Assembly: GCA_963722815.1 (NCBI GenBank) | Contig: CAVROM010000016.1 | Coordinates: 1 to 64,000, forward strand | Length of the DNA: 64,000 bases | Direction: 5' to 3' | Source of the DNA: DASQFQ01 sp963722815 | GTDB taxonomy: Bacteria; Actinomycetota; Thermoleophilia; Solirubrobacterales; Solirubrobacteraceae | Shown here: positions 16,999-29,564 of the stretch, one piece after another | Layout of the letters: every line of letters starts with the position of its first letter | Numbering within the stretch: position 1 is the stretch's first letter | Translations under genes and position numbers: made by a program | The notes under the pieces: generated by a model | What the model saw: the letters and a program-made list of their open reading frames with translations, nothing else | What the model was told of the DNA's origin: nothing | Database searches by the model: none

Positions 16999-18524
16999 CT
17001 AAAAGGCGCCGCGCCGGGAGAACACCGCGGGGACCGTCTTGAGCAGGATCGTCAGGTCGAGCGCGACCGACCAGCGCTCGAGGTAGAGGAAGTCGAGCCG
17101 CACGAGGTCGTCGAAGTCGAGCTCCGAGCGCCCCGAGACCTGCCACAGACCGGTGATCCCGGGCAGCACGAGGTAGCGCTTCTTGTGCCACTCCTCGAGC
17201 TGGTCGAAGTCGCGCTGCGGCAGCGGGCGCGGGCCGACGAGCGACATCTGGCCCAGCAGCACGTTGAACAGCTGCGGCAGCTCGTCGAGCGAGAAGCGGC
17301 GCAGGAAGCGGCCGACGCTCGTCATGCGCGGGTCGTCGCGGATCTTGAACAGCGGGCCCGAGGCCTCGTTGAGCGACTCGAGGTCGGCCTGCTGCTGGTC
17401 GGCGCCCGAGCGCATGGTGCGGAACTTGAAGCAGGAGAACGGCTCGCCGCCGATGCCGGGCCGGCTCGAGCGGTAGAGGATCGGGCCGCGCGAGGAGATG
17501 AAGACGGCGATCGAGATCAGCAGCAGCAACGGGCTGAGCAGGATCAGAGGAGAGAGCGAGCCGAGGAAGTCGAACGTGCGCTTGACCGCGTAGTCGAAGC
17601 CGTCGAAGACCGGCGGGCGCAGCTCGAACAGCGGCACCGAGGTGCCCGGCACGAACTCCGCGCGGTGGACCAGGATCTCCATCGTCGAGGGCGCGATGCG
17701 CACCGTGACGCCGCGCTGGTGGCACTGGTCGACGAGCTCGACGGCCTGGTCCTGCGGGAAGTCGGGGTCGGCGATGATGACCTCCTGCACGCGCTGGCTG
17801 TCCAGCACCGCGGCGAGGTCCTCGATCCGGCCCAGCGAGCGCAGCCCGTTGTCGGGGCGCGGCGTCAGCGAGATGAAGCCGACCATCTCGACGGGCGCGT
17901 GGACCTCGTCGACGAGCGCGTGCGCGACGTCCTCGATGTGGTGGCCCGAGCCGACCAGGAGCGCGCGGCGGCGGTAGCCCGCGGCGCGCAGCAGCATGCC
18001 GGTGACCTTCTCGTAGGCCCAGCGGATCGAGCCGACGTAGACGATCGCGAAGAACAGCGTGCCGTAGAAGATGTAGTAGCTCGAGTACTGCTCGCCGTTG
18101 ACGAGCGCGTAGATCAGCGCCACCACGGTGACCTGGAACAGCGAGGAGACGATCTTCGGCAGGCCCGGCCGCTGCGCGCGCTCGGCGTAGAGGCCGGAGC
18201 GGGCGAACAGCAGCGCGGTCACCAGGTAGGCGAAGGCGATCAGGCTCTTCGGCCTCGACGAAGGGGCGTGCCACGCCCAACGCCGGCGCGGATACGCCTT
18301 GAGCATCAGCGCGGTGAAGATCGCCGCGAACACGCCGGCGAAGTCGAGCGCGAGCAGCGAGACGATGCGGGCACGTTGCGCAGCGTCTCCGCGCGCAGCA
18401 GGAACGAGAGCAGCGGCGGGCGCTTGCGGCGGACGTCCAGGGCGGTCAGCGGGTACGACTCCTCCACGCGCGGGTGCCCGTTGGAGGACGTGCGGGTCTG
18501 TTTGTCGGTGGTCGTGTTCGCCAC
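16999..18524 (-). CDS. Polyprenyl-phosphate glycosylphosphotransferase for exopolysaccharide (one or two frameshifts)
   Basis: About 505 residues from GTG 18524, nine bases after a GGCAGGGGAG ribosome binding site. The N-terminus is MANTTTDKQTRTSSNGHPRV; the frame changes near 18365 and 18255, inside the first membrane helices. Four to five helices lead to a cytosolic Rossmann-like domain (RRALLVGSGHHIEDVAHALV). The C-terminal catalytic sugar-transferase domain has a further helix (LLLLISIAVFISSRGPILYR), FSCFKFRTMRSGAD, RRFSLDELPQLFNVLLGQM and SLVGPRPLPQRDF. This enzyme transfers a sugar-1-phosphate to undecaprenyl phosphate and so starts the repeat unit assembled by the neighbouring glycosyltransferases. 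Confidence 0.88.
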
Positions 18525-18578
18525 TGTTTGTGCTCCCCTGCCTTAACGCGGGAGTTTCTCGTGTGTTCCGGGTTTCCT

Positions 18579-21074
<2,496 letters not shown>

Positions 21075-21184
21075 CGGTGAAGCTCCAGGTCCGGGGACGG
21101 CCGCCGGGGGGCCGAGGTGGTGGGGACGGACCTAGCGCTTCACGGGGATGAGGATACGCGGCCGCGGCGGGCGGCGCGGTGCGG

Positions 21185-22665
21185 CTAGCCCGACTTCCTG
21201 CGCAGCACGCGCTCGTCGCCGACGCGGAGGGTCACGCGCTCGGCGTCGAGCGCCTCGAGCAGTGCCTGGGCGTAGCGGCGGCTGGTGTGCAGCTCGTCGC
21301 GCAGGGTGGCGAGCGTGACGGGCCGTCTCGTCGATCAGCTCGGTGACCGTTGCGGGCGACGTCGTCGAGCGCGTCGCGGTGGATGTGCATGTCGCGGCCG
21401 AGGCGGACGATGCGGCCGTGGGCGCGCAGGGCGGCGAGCGCCGCGGCGTGCTCGTCGGGCGGCGGCTCGAGGCCCGCTTCGCGCAGGCGCTGCTCGAGCG
21501 CGAGGGCGGCGGGTGAGAGGGGCTCGGGTCCGCGCGCCGCGGTGGCTCCGGCGCCGGCGGTGCAGCGGCGGCTCGGGCTCTCCCCGCTCGAGGCGTGCGA
21601 GGCGGGCGAGCAGGTCGCGGCTGGGGCCGTGGCGCGGCGGGTCGGGGTCGAGCACCACCCCGCCGCCGAGCGTGTCGGGCGGCGCGAGCGAGCGGATGAC
21701 CAGGCGGTCGCCGCGAGCGGGCACGAGCGGCTGCTCGAGCCGCAGCTGGAAGTAGCGGCCGCCCAGCTCCGCGAGCCGCGCCGGCGTCTCGCGCGTGCCG
21801 TGGTGGACGGCGACGCGCGCGCCGCCGTCGGGCCGGCTCTCGGGCGTCGCCCACTCGAGCGCGACGTCGACGCGGTAGGCGGCGACTCGGCGCCGCGGCC
21901 GCGCCGCCACGACATCCCCGCGCGCGACCTCGTCGCGCGCCACTCCGGCCAGGTTGAGCGCCACGCGCTGGCCGGCCTCGGCGCGCTCGCGCGGCTCGTC
22001 GTGGACCTGCACCGAGCGCACGCGGGCGGAGCGGCCGGAGGGGAGGATCCGCACCTCGTCGCCGCGGGCGGCCGCGCCCGCCCACAGCGTGCCGGTGACC
22101 ACGGTGCCGGCCCCGCGGATCGTGAACGAGCGGTCGACGTGCAGCCGCAGCGCGCCGCCGCCGCCGCTGCGACCGGGCGCGCGGCGGCGACCCGGTCGAG
22201 CGCCGCTCGCAGCGCCTCGAGCCCCTCGCCGCGGGGCGCCGCGACCGGCACGATCTCGGCGCCGGGCAGCAGCGCCGCCGCCTCCTCGCGCGCGCGCGCG
22301 GGGTCGGCGAGGTCGGCCTTCGTGATCGCCACGACGCCGGTCGCCACCCCGAGCGCCGCCAGCACCGCGGCGTGCTCGCGCGTCTGCGGCATCACGCCGT
22401 CGTCGGCGGCGACGACCATCAGGTACAGGTCGATCCCGGTCGCGCCCGCCACCATCGTGCGGACGAAGCGCTCGTGGCCCGGCACGTCGACCACCGACAG
22501 CCGGCGGCCGGACGGCAGCTCGAGCGGCGCGTAGCCGAGCTCGATCGAGATCCCGCGCTCGTGCTCCTCCGGCAGCCGGTCGGTGTCGACGCCCGTGAGC
22601 GCGCGGACGAGCACGGTCTTGCCGTGGTCGATGTGGCCGGCGGTGCCGAGCGTGAGCGGGTGCAT
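21185..22665 (-). CDS. selB: Selenocysteine-specific translation elongation factor SelB (frameshifted)
   Basis: About 490 residues from ATG 22665. GTPase motifs are complete: GTAGHIDHGKTVLVRALTG (P-loop), ERGISIELGYAPLELP (switch I, with the Ile-Ser-Ile-Glu-Leu typical of SelB rather than EF-Tu), VVDVPGHERFVRTMVAGA and VAITKADL. After a shift near 22165 domain II follows (DRSFTIRGAGTVVTGTLWAG), then domain III (ELGGRYFQLRLEQPLVPARG), and after shifts near 21555 and 21320 the C-terminal winged helices that read the SECIS RNA, ending RVGDERVLRRKSG at 21185. Delivers Sec-tRNA to UGA codons. selA lies 2.3 kb downstream on the same strand side of the window. Confidence 0.88.
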
Positions 22666-22681
22666 CGCCGGAACTGTGGCG

Positions 22682-22687
22682 TACCGT
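22682..22687 (+). promoter_or_regulatory. TACCGT -10-like box
   Basis: TACCGT ends seven bases before ATG 22695 and lies in the 30-base gap between the divergent selB and the small membrane protein gene. Confidence 0.35.
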
Positions 22688-22694
22688 GCGCTCC

Positions 22695-23006
22695 ATGACA
22701 CGCAGGCGCGGAGGACGGCTCGAGACCGCGGCGCTCGTGGCGCTCGGCTTCGGCTGGCTGCTCCCCGGCATCGGCTGGTGCGTGGGCGCCGGCGCTCGCG
22801 GTGGCCTCGCACGTGTGGTCGGTGCGCGAGAAGCTCGTCGGGCTGCTGGGGATGTCCTGATCGCGCTGGTCGGCTGGGGCGTGGCGATCGCGGCGCAGAC
22901 CGACTCGCCGGGGTGGCGGACCGCCGTCGAGTCGATGATGTTCGGCGGCCTGTTCGGCTCGCTGTACCAGTGGCGCCGCCTGCGGCTGGATCGCACGGAC
23001 TTCTGA
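22695..23006 (+). CDS. Small polytopic membrane protein (compensated frameshift)
   Basis: About 103 residues. The N-terminus MTRRRGGRLETAALVALGFG continues into a membrane helix (WLLPGIGWCVG). From about 22785 to 22855 the present frame gives an Arg-rich segment, whereas the neighbouring frame reads ALAVASHVWSVREKLVGLLG, a much more natural helix and loop; the original frame then resumes with LIALVGWGVAIAAQTDSPGW and a short basic end. So two compensating indels are likely. Divergent from selB. I recognise no family. Confidence 0.5.
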   Translation: MTRRRGGRLETAALVALGFGWLLPGIGWCVGAGARGGLARVVGAREARRAAGDVLIALVGWGVAIAAQTDSPGWRTAVESMMFGGLFGSLYQWRRLRLDRTDF

Positions 23007-24013
23007 GTGGCGGGGCCGGGGCGGAGGACTTCCGCAACTTCGGCGATCGTCGCCGGCCCCGACTCGCCGCTCTACGGCGACGTCTGTGAGGTGATCGCCG
23101 GCTCGCCCGAGCTGCTGGAGCTGGCGGCGACCTCGTCGGAGCCGATGGCGAACCTGTTCCTCGCGGCGATCCACGCCGAGCTGCTGCGCGACCCCGGCGA
23201 CGAGCTCGCCGCCTACTACCCGACCGCCGGCGGCACGCGGCGGCGGACGCCGGGCTGCGCGCCGCGCTCGAGCGCTTCTGCGCCGCGCGGCGCGAGCGGC
23301 TCGAGGAGACGCTCGCCACCCGCCACACGCAGACCAACGAGATCGCGCGCTGCTCGGCGCTGCTGCCGGCCTTCGCGTCCGTCGCGGACGGCCGGCCGCT
23401 CGCGCAGATCGAGATCGGCGCGAGCGCCGGCCTCAACGGGCTGTGGGACCACTACGCCTACGACTACGGGGGCCGCGCGGCGGGCGAGGCCGGCTCGCCG
23501 CTCCAGATCGCGTGCGAGCTGGTCGGGCCGGTGGTGCCGCCGCTCGAGCCGCCGCCGGTGGCGTGGCGCGCCGGCATCGACCGCTCGCCGGTCGACCTGC
23601 GCGACGACGCCGACGTCCGCTGGCTGCGCGCCTGCCTCTGGCCCGACCAGGCGGCGCGGCAGGCGCGGCTCGAGGCGGCGCTGCAGGTCGCTCGCGAGCA
23701 CGGGCCGGTCGAGATCCACCGCGGCGACGCGCTCGAGCTCCTCCCCGGCGTCATCGACGCGGCGCCGGACGACGCGCTCGTCTGCGTCTTCCACACCGCG
23801 ACGCTCATCTACTTCGGCGACGAGAAGATCGCCGCGCTGCGGCGGCTGCTCGCGGAGCGCGACGTCGCGTGGATCGGCGGCGAGGCGCCCGGGCTGCTGG
23901 CGGAGGAGGACATCGGCCCGACCCCGCACTTCGCGCTCACCGCCGGCCGCGGCGGCGAGCTGCGGCAGCTCGGCCGCATGGGCCACCACGGCGGCTGGCT
24001 GGAGTGGTTCTAG
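23007..24013 (+). CDS. DUF2332 family protein (frameshifted)
   Basis: About 335 residues. The start at GTG 23007 shortly precedes a shift, and should read AGAEDFRNFG, then PDSPLYGDVCEVIAGSPELL. After a change near 23240 it reads RLEETLATRHTQTNEIARCS, then LAQIEIGASAGLNGLWDHYA, and in the last frame PPPVAWRAGIDRSPVDLRDD, WLRACLWPDQAARQARLEAA, VCVFHTATLIYFGDEKIAAL and the end HHGGWLEWF. These blocks match what I know of DUF2332, a family of unknown function with a methyltransferase-like glycine-rich segment (EIGASAGLN). The stop shares CTAG at 24010-24013 with the gene on the other strand. Confidence 0.75.
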
Positions 24014-24966
24014 GGGTATTTGCGCTGGAAGCGGCCTGAGGCGTCGCCGAGGACGTAGCGCCCGCGGGTGAAGTAGGCGGCCCACATGAGCTTGCCGTTG
24101 AACTTCGTCGGCACCAGGTACTGCAGGGTCGCGACCGGCACGCCGATCCGCTCGGCGCCCGCGCGGGCGAGGCGCTGCGGCGCGGCGGGGTCGAGGCGGG
24201 CGAACGGGATCGTCGTGCTCTGGTCGAAGCCCGGCGCCGGAGTCGGGGCCGAAGCGCTCGAGCTTGCCGCCGGGCTGGACCTGCACGCTACGCAGCCGGC
24301 CGGCGCCGGTGAGCAGCTGGGCGTCGATGCGCTCGGGGGCGACGCGGAGGTGGGTCAGGCGGCCGCCGCCCTTGGTGCGGATCTGGGTGAGTGCGGCGGC
24401 GAAGTTGGCGGGCGGACGAGCGAGCCGGGGCCGAGGCCCTTCGGCGCGGGCTTGGGCTTGATCGCGTTGGGGATGAGCTTCGCGGGGCTCGCCGTGCCGC
24501 CGGTCTTGACGTCGACGGAGTTGACGAGCCCGACGATCGCGGCGGTGAGAACCCCGAGGATCGTGAGCAGGACGACGAACGCGATCAGGCAGCCCCGGGC
24601 GCGAGCCGCGGCGCTCCGACGGTGACGGTCGGCCGCTGCGCGCGGCGGCCTGGGAGAGCACGCCGCTGAGCTGGGAGGCGAGGGCGTTGCGCTGGGGGTC
24701 GCGGGCGCCTGGGGAGCGGCGGTGTAGCGGGAGGCGCCGGCGGCGTCCTGACGCGCCTCCTCGGTGCGCTCGGCCTGGACGTCGGCGGCGTCGGCGGCGG
24801 CCTGCTGGCGGGCGACCTCGACGCGCTCGGCCGCCTGCCACGTGGCCTCGTCGCGCTCGGTGCGCGTCTCCCAGGCGGACTCGGCCGGCGCCGGCGTCGG
24901 GCTCCCGCCGAGGCCCTGCAGGGTGTCCTCACCGATCTCCCGCCCGAACGCGTCGTACTTCGGCAC
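24010..24966 (-). CDS. Single-pass membrane protein of unknown function (frameshifted)
   Basis: About 315 residues from GTG 24966, with MPKYDAFGREIGEDTLQGLG at the N-terminus, an Ala/Glu-rich segment, and one membrane helix (CLIAFVVLLTILGVLTAAIV, about 24590-24530). The outer part has, through shifts near 24410 and 24240, NFAAALTQIRTKGGGRLTHL, RIDAQLLTGAGRLRSVQVQP and the C-terminus YLVPTKFNGKLMWAAYFTRG ending FQRKYP. The cytosolic N-terminal tail and extracytoplasmic C-terminal domain suggest a binding or sensor protein; I know no named family. A TTGACG-N17-TGGGAT pair lies just before the start. It ends in a CTAG shared with the DUF2332 gene. Confidence 0.6.
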
Positions 24967-24997
24967 CGGGCGATCCCACCGGACCGCGGGCGCCGCG

Positions 24998-26309
24998 TCA
25001 ACCGAGCGCCGCGCGGATCAGGTCGATCTCGTCGTCGGCGAGCGTGCGCGGGTCGAGCAGGAGGCGGCCGTCCTGGATGCGGCCCACGATCGGCGGATCG
25101 TTGGCGCGGAGGCGGGCGGCGAGCTCTTCCGCGTGGCCTCGCACCGCGACCACCGGGCCCGGCAGCTCGAGCAGCGGCAGCGCGCCGCCGCCGACCTTGG
25201 CGACGCCCTCGACGACCTCGCCGACGCCCTGGGCAAGCCGGATGGCCCGGGCGCGGAGGGTCGCCTCGTCGGCGGTGAGCATCTCGAGCACCGGGATCGT
25301 GCGGTCGCCGTGGTAGAGGCGGAGCGTGGCCTCGAGCGCGGCGAGCGAGAGCTTGTCGAGCCGCAGCGCGCGGGCGAGCGGGTGCTGCTTGGCGGCCTCG
25401 ACCGCGGCGCGCGTGCCGACCATCACGCCGGCCTGCGGGCCGCCGAGCAGTTTGTCTCCGGAGAAACACACGAGCGCCGCGCCGGCCCGGACCGAGCGCC
25501 GCACGGGCGGCTCGTCGGCGAGCGCTTCGATGTCCTCGGCGAGGTTGCCCGAGCCGACGTCGTCGATCACCGGCACGCCGAGCTCGCACAGCTCCTCGAT
25601 CTCGACCTCCTGCACGAAGCCGAGCTGGCGGAAGTTCGACGGATGCGCGCGGAGGATGGCGCCGGTGCGCTCGGTCAGCGCGTCGGCGTAGTCCGCCCGG
25701 CGGGTGCGATTCGTGGTGCCGACCTCGACGAGCCGCGGCGCCGGCCTGGCCGACGACGTCCGGGATGCGGAAGCCGCCACCGATCTCGACGAGCTGGCCG
25801 CGGGACACCACGATCTCCTTGCCGGGGCCGGCGAGCGCGGCGGCGGCGAGCAGCACCGCGGCGGCGCCGTTGTTGACGGCGAGCGCGGCCTCGGCGCCGG
25901 TGAGCTCGGTGAGGAGGCGCTCGACGTGCGCGTGGCGGGAGCCGCGGGTACCGGTCTCGGCGTCCCACTCGAGGTTGGAGTAGCCCTCGGCGGCGCGGGT
26001 GACCGCTTCGCGCGCCGCTGCGGCGAGCGGCGCACGGCCGAGGTTGGTGTGGACGATCACGCCGGTGGCGTTGATCACGCGGCGGAGCGAGGGCTGCTGG
26101 GCGTGAGCGAGCCGCTCGCGCGCGCGGGCGAGGAGGTCAGGGTCGTCCTCCGCCCCCGCCCGCAGCTCAGCGCGCCGCTCGTCGATCGTGGCCCGGGCCG
26201 CCGCGACCGCGAGGGTGTGCGGCGCGTCGAGAGCCTTCGCCAACTCGCCAACCGCCGGGAGGGACCGAAAACCGGGCATCGAGGAGAAGGCTACGCGGCG
26301 CTTGGGCAT
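24998..26309 (-). CDS. selA: L-seryl-tRNA(Sec) selenium transferase SelA (one frameshift)
   Basis: About 437 residues from ATG 26309. The N-terminal part reads MPGFRSLPAVGELAKAL, RVINATGVIVHTNLGRAPLA and GYSNLEWDAETGTRGSRHAH, all typical of SelA. The frame changes near 25745 within GGGFRIPDVVGQAGA; it continues RLVEVGTTNRTRRADYADAL, FRQLGFVQEVEIEELCELGV, VIDDVGSGNLA and the PLP-lysine motif VCFSGDKLLGGPQAGVMVG (about 25470). It converts Ser-tRNA(Sec) to Sec-tRNA(Sec) with selenophosphate, supplying SelB. The tRNA gene selC, selD and a selenoprotein gene were not found in this window. Confidence 0.9.
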
Positions 26310-26402
26310 GAGTTCGTCGCAGGGGTGTGACGGATCTGTGCCGAGTCTGCGGAAGGAGCCGGCGAACGGCGGCTGGTGAGGGAGGGTGTCCGGGATGGGG
26401 GT

Positions 26403-26520
26403 GCGAGTTCGTTCCATTCGGGACCGGCCCGGCGGGCTGCGGTCGACGAAATGTTTGGCTGTGGCGAGCGGGTTTCGTCGCTCCGGGGCCCTAAGCGGTG
26501 GTTGAGAGTGCACGAAATGG
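26403..26520. repeat. Cluster of alternating inverted GACGAAA motifs (REP-like)
   Basis: Between selA and the broken DUF559 gene, short related motifs alternate in orientation. CGACGAAA (26444-26451) pairs with TTTCGTCG (26473-26480) across 21 bases, TTCGGGACCG (26418-26427) pairs with CGGTCGACGAA (26440-26450), and CACGAAATGG follows at 26511. Each motif could pair with a neighbour on either side, as in REP/BIME elements. It fills most of a roughly 200-base gap with no other gene. Confidence 0.45.
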
Positions 26521-27391
26521 TCGTTGCTGAGCGCGGAGCGTCTCGTCATCGCGTCGCCCGCGGCCAGCACGGCGTGATGACCTCGCGTCAGCTCGAGCCG
26601 GCGGGAAGGAGCGCCGGGCTGGGTCCGGAACCGGCTCGGGCTGGCTCGCTTCAACGGCTCCATCACGGCGTCTATCTCGTCGGCCCGCTCGAGAACCCGT
26701 ATACCGCGCCGATGGCGTCCGTGCTCGCCACCGACGGGATCGTCTCCTCTTACCCAGCCGCCGTTCTCTGGGACTCCGCCCACCGCGAGAGGGCCCGATC
26801 GACATCACCGTCCCGCGCAAGCTCCGCGGCCGCCCCGGCATCACCATCCACCGCGCCGCGCTGCACCCCGCCGACATCACCCGCCGTCACGGCATCCCGA
26901 CCACCTCCGCCGCCCGAACGATCCTCGACCTCGCTGCCAGCGAGCCGCTCGAGGCAGAGCGCGCACTCAACGAGGCCCGGATCGCCCGCCGCGCTCGGAC
27001 GCTTCCCTCAATGAGCAGTTCAGCCGTTACCCGCGCCACAAAGGAACGGCGGCATTGAAGGAAGCTGACCCGAGACCGACCCCGCGTTCACCCGGTCCGA
27101 GGCTGAGCGCCGAGCCGTCGACTTGATCCGCCGGGCCGGCCTCCCCGCGCCCGAGGTGAACTCAGCGCGTCGAGGGCTACGAAGTCGACCTCGTCTGGCG
27201 CGACCACAGCCTCATCGTCGAGATCGACAGCTAGGCGTTCCACTCCACGCGCCGTTCGTTCGAAGCGGGACCGGCGCAGGGATCAGGCGCTGGTGGCCGC
27301 CGGGTGGAGGGTCGTCAGGGTCACGTGGCGCCAGCTGACCGAGCGCCCGGAGGCAATCGTGGTGATGCTCGCGACCGCGCTGGCCGCGTAA
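26517..27391 (+). pseudogene. DUF559 (Vsr-like) protein with N-terminal AbiEi-type winged helix, broken
   Basis: The remnant starts with a winged-helix segment (RGQHGVMTSRQLE, LQRLHHGVYLVGPLENPYT), followed in shifted frames by IDITVPRKLRGRPGITIHRA, HGIPTTSAARTILDLAASEP and LIRRAGLPAPEVNS, then the Vsr-like nuclease fold YEVDLVWRDHSLIVEIDS. There a TAG at 27233-27235 stands where relatives have a Tyr codon (EIDGYAFHSTR), and the same frame then continues AFHSTRRSFERDRRRDQAL and VAAGWRVVRVTWRQLTERPE to TAA at 27391. At least four shifts plus the stop make this a decayed gene, or a badly sequenced one. Such proteins are common stand-alone genes in actinobacteria. Confidence 0.6.
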
Positions 27392-27394
27392 TCT
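27389..27394 (+). promoter_or_regulatory. TAATCT -10-like box
   Basis: TAATCT, starting in the stop codon of the preceding remnant, ends seven bases before the ATG at 27402. No Shine-Dalgarno sequence. Confidence 0.4.
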
Positions 27395-27401
27395 GCGGTC
27401 C

Positions 27402-29040
27402 ATGGCCGTCGACGACAAGGACCTCGAGGAAGCCAACGATCTCTCCGTCGCGCCGATCGTCGGGCCGGACGACCCGCGGCGCTTCACCGACAGCGGGATC
27501 GAGATCCAGCCGATCTATACGGCGGACGACGTTCCCGACGATATCGACGAGCGGCTCGGGGAGCCCGCCGAGTTCCCGTTCACCCGCGGCGTGCACCGCG
27601 AGATGTACCGCAAGCAGCTGTGGACGATGCGCCAGTACGCGGGCTATGCGAGCGCGAAGGAGTCGAACGAGCGCTACCGCTACCTGCTGAAGAACGGCTC
27701 CACCGGCCTAAGCATGGCCTTCGACCTTCCCACCCAGCTCGGGCTCGACTCCGACGACCCGCGCTGCCTCGGCGAGGTCGGGCGCACCGGGGTCGCGATC
27801 GACTCGCTCGACGACATGCGCACGGCGTTCGACGGCATCCCGCTCGACGAGGTGAGCACGAGCATGACCATCAACGCGCCCGCCGCCGTGCTGCTGCTGC
27901 TCTACCAGCTGGTCGGCGAGGAGCAGGGCGTCGACCCCGAGAAGCTGCGCGGCACCACGCAGAACGACATCCTCAAGGAGTACATCGCCCGCGGGAACTT
28001 CATCTACCCGCCGGAGCCGAGCATGCGGCTGGTGACCGACCTGTTCGCCTACTGCGCGGACACGATCCCGAAGTGGAACACGGTGTCGATCTCCGGCTAC
28101 CACTTCCGCGAGAAGGGCTGCAGCGCGGTGCAGGAGGTCGCGTTCACGCTCGCCAACGGCATGGCCTACGTGCAGGCGGCGCTCGACGCCGGGCTCAGCG
28201 TCGACGACTTCGCCCCCCGCCTCGCGTTCTTCTTCAACGGCCACAACAACGTCTTCCAGGAGGTCGCGAAGTTCCGCGCCGCCCGCAAGCTGTGGGCCGA
28301 GTTCATGCGCGACCGCTTCAACGCGCAGAGCCCGAAGTCGCAGTCGATGCGCTTCCACACCCAGACCGGCGGCGTCACGCTGACCGCACAGCAGCCGGCC
28401 AACAACATCGTCCGCGTCGCGCTGCAGGGCTTCGCGGCGGTGGCCGGCGGCACGCAGTCGCTGCACACCAACGGCTACGACGAGGCGCTCGCGCTCCCCA
28501 GCGAGCGCGCCGCCAAGATCGCGCTGCGGACGCAGCAGATCATCGCCCACGAGTCGGGCGCCGCCGATACCGTCGACCCGTTCGCCGGCTCCTACTACGT
28601 CGAGGCGCTGACCAAGGAGATCGAGGACCGGTCGCGCGGGCTGATCGAGAAGATCGACGAGATGGGCGGCTCCGTGAACGCGATCGCGTTCATCAAGAGC
28701 GAGATCGAGGAGTCGGCCTTCGGCTACCACGAGCGCTACCGCACGAAGCAGGACATCGTCGTGGGCGTCAACAAGTACGAGGAGGAGGACGTCGAGGTCG
28801 AGGACATCCTGCGCGTCGACCCCGAGTCCGAGCGCGAGCAGGTCGAGCGCCTGAAGGCGTTCAAGGAGGGCCGCGAACCAGGCGCAGGCGACCAAGCGCC
28901 TCGAGGAGCTGCAGGAGGCGGCCCGCGGCGACGAGAACCTCCTCCCGCCGATCCGCGCCGCGCTGAAGGACCACTGCTCGGTCGGCGAGGTGTGCGGCGC
29001 GATGCGCGAGGTGTTCGGCGAGTACCAGCCCGAGTCGTGA
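27402..29040 (+). CDS. Methylmalonyl-CoA mutase large (catalytic) subunit, without B12-binding domain (one frameshift)
   Basis: About 546 residues. The TIM-barrel catalytic domain reads WTMRQYAGYASAKESNERYR (about residue 69), GLSMAFDLPTQLGLDSDDP, DEVSTSMTINAPAAVLLLLY, TVSISGYHFREKGCSAVQEV, LAFFFNGHNNVFQEVAKFRA and MRFHTQTGGVTLTAQQPANN. Tyr in RQYAG favours methylmalonyl over isobutyryl substrate, where Phe is usual. The C-terminal tail carries one extra base near 28876 and then reads ATKRLEELQEAARGDENLLP to TGA 29040. The cobalamin domain is absent, so a separate small subunit must exist elsewhere. It turns methylmalonyl-CoA, from the carboxylase encoded at 31.6-37.2 kb, into succinyl-CoA. 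Confidence 0.88.
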
Positions 29041-29564
29041 AGGAGGCCGAGCTCCGCGAGACCGAGACCGGCCTCGTCCCCGAGGGGAAGGGCTGGTTCG
29101 TGCTCAACCTCCGCGACGCGAGCTGGGAGACGATGCCCGGCGGCGGCACCTGGGTCTCCTTCCAGGCGGGCGGCGTGGCGCAGCAGATCGGGGTGGGCGT
29201 GCACGTGCTGCCGCCCGGCGAGGCGCCCGGCCGCTACCACGCCGAGGCCAACCAGGAGGGCTTCCTGGTGCTCGCCGGCGAGTGCGTCCTCGTGGTCGAG
29301 GGCGAGGAGCGGCGGCTCAAGCAGTGGGACTACTTCCACTGCCCGCCCGGGACGGCCCACATCACCATCGGCGCCGGCGACGAGCCGTGCGCGATCTTCA
29401 TGCTCGGCGCCCGCAACGCCGGGGCGCCGATCCACTACGACCCCGACCCGATCGCGGCGAGGTACGGCGCGGCCGTCAAGGAGCCGGCCGACTCGGCGCG
29501 CGAGGCCTACGCCGACCAGGACCGAACCTACACGCCGGTCAAGGCTCCCTGGCCCGGAACCTGA
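29037..29564 (+). CDS. Cupin domain protein
   Basis: A 175-residue protein starting at GTG in a GTGA overlap with the mutase stop. The beta-barrel motifs are present: GVHVLPPGEAPGRYHAEANQEGF, where His and Glu fit metal motif 1 (about residues 60-82), and HCPPGTAHITIGAGDEPCAI, with the motif 2 His. The N-terminal WFVLNLRDASWETMPGGGTW and C-terminal YGAAVKEPADSAREAYADQD are conserved-looking but unknown to me. Coupled translation with a mutase gene suggests a link to acyl-CoA metabolism, but this is only context. Its end overlaps the convergent AlkZ-like gene by 26 bases. Confidence 0.7.
   Translation: MKEAELRETETGLVPEGKGWFVLNLRDASWETMPGGGTWVSFQAGGVAQQIGVGVHVLPPGEAPGRYHAEANQEGFLVLAGECVLVVEGEERRLKQWDYFHCPPGTAHITIGAGDEPCAIFMLGARNAGAPIHYDPDPIAARYGAAVKEPADSAREAYADQDRTYTPVKAPWPGT

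Noticed and set aside
26310..26516. Possible selC (tRNA-Sec) between selA and the broken DUF559 gene
   Set aside because: I searched both strands for a T-arm like GGTTCGANTCC, a TCA anticodon loop and a long variable arm. Only short palindromes were found, and they do not fold into a cloverleaf.
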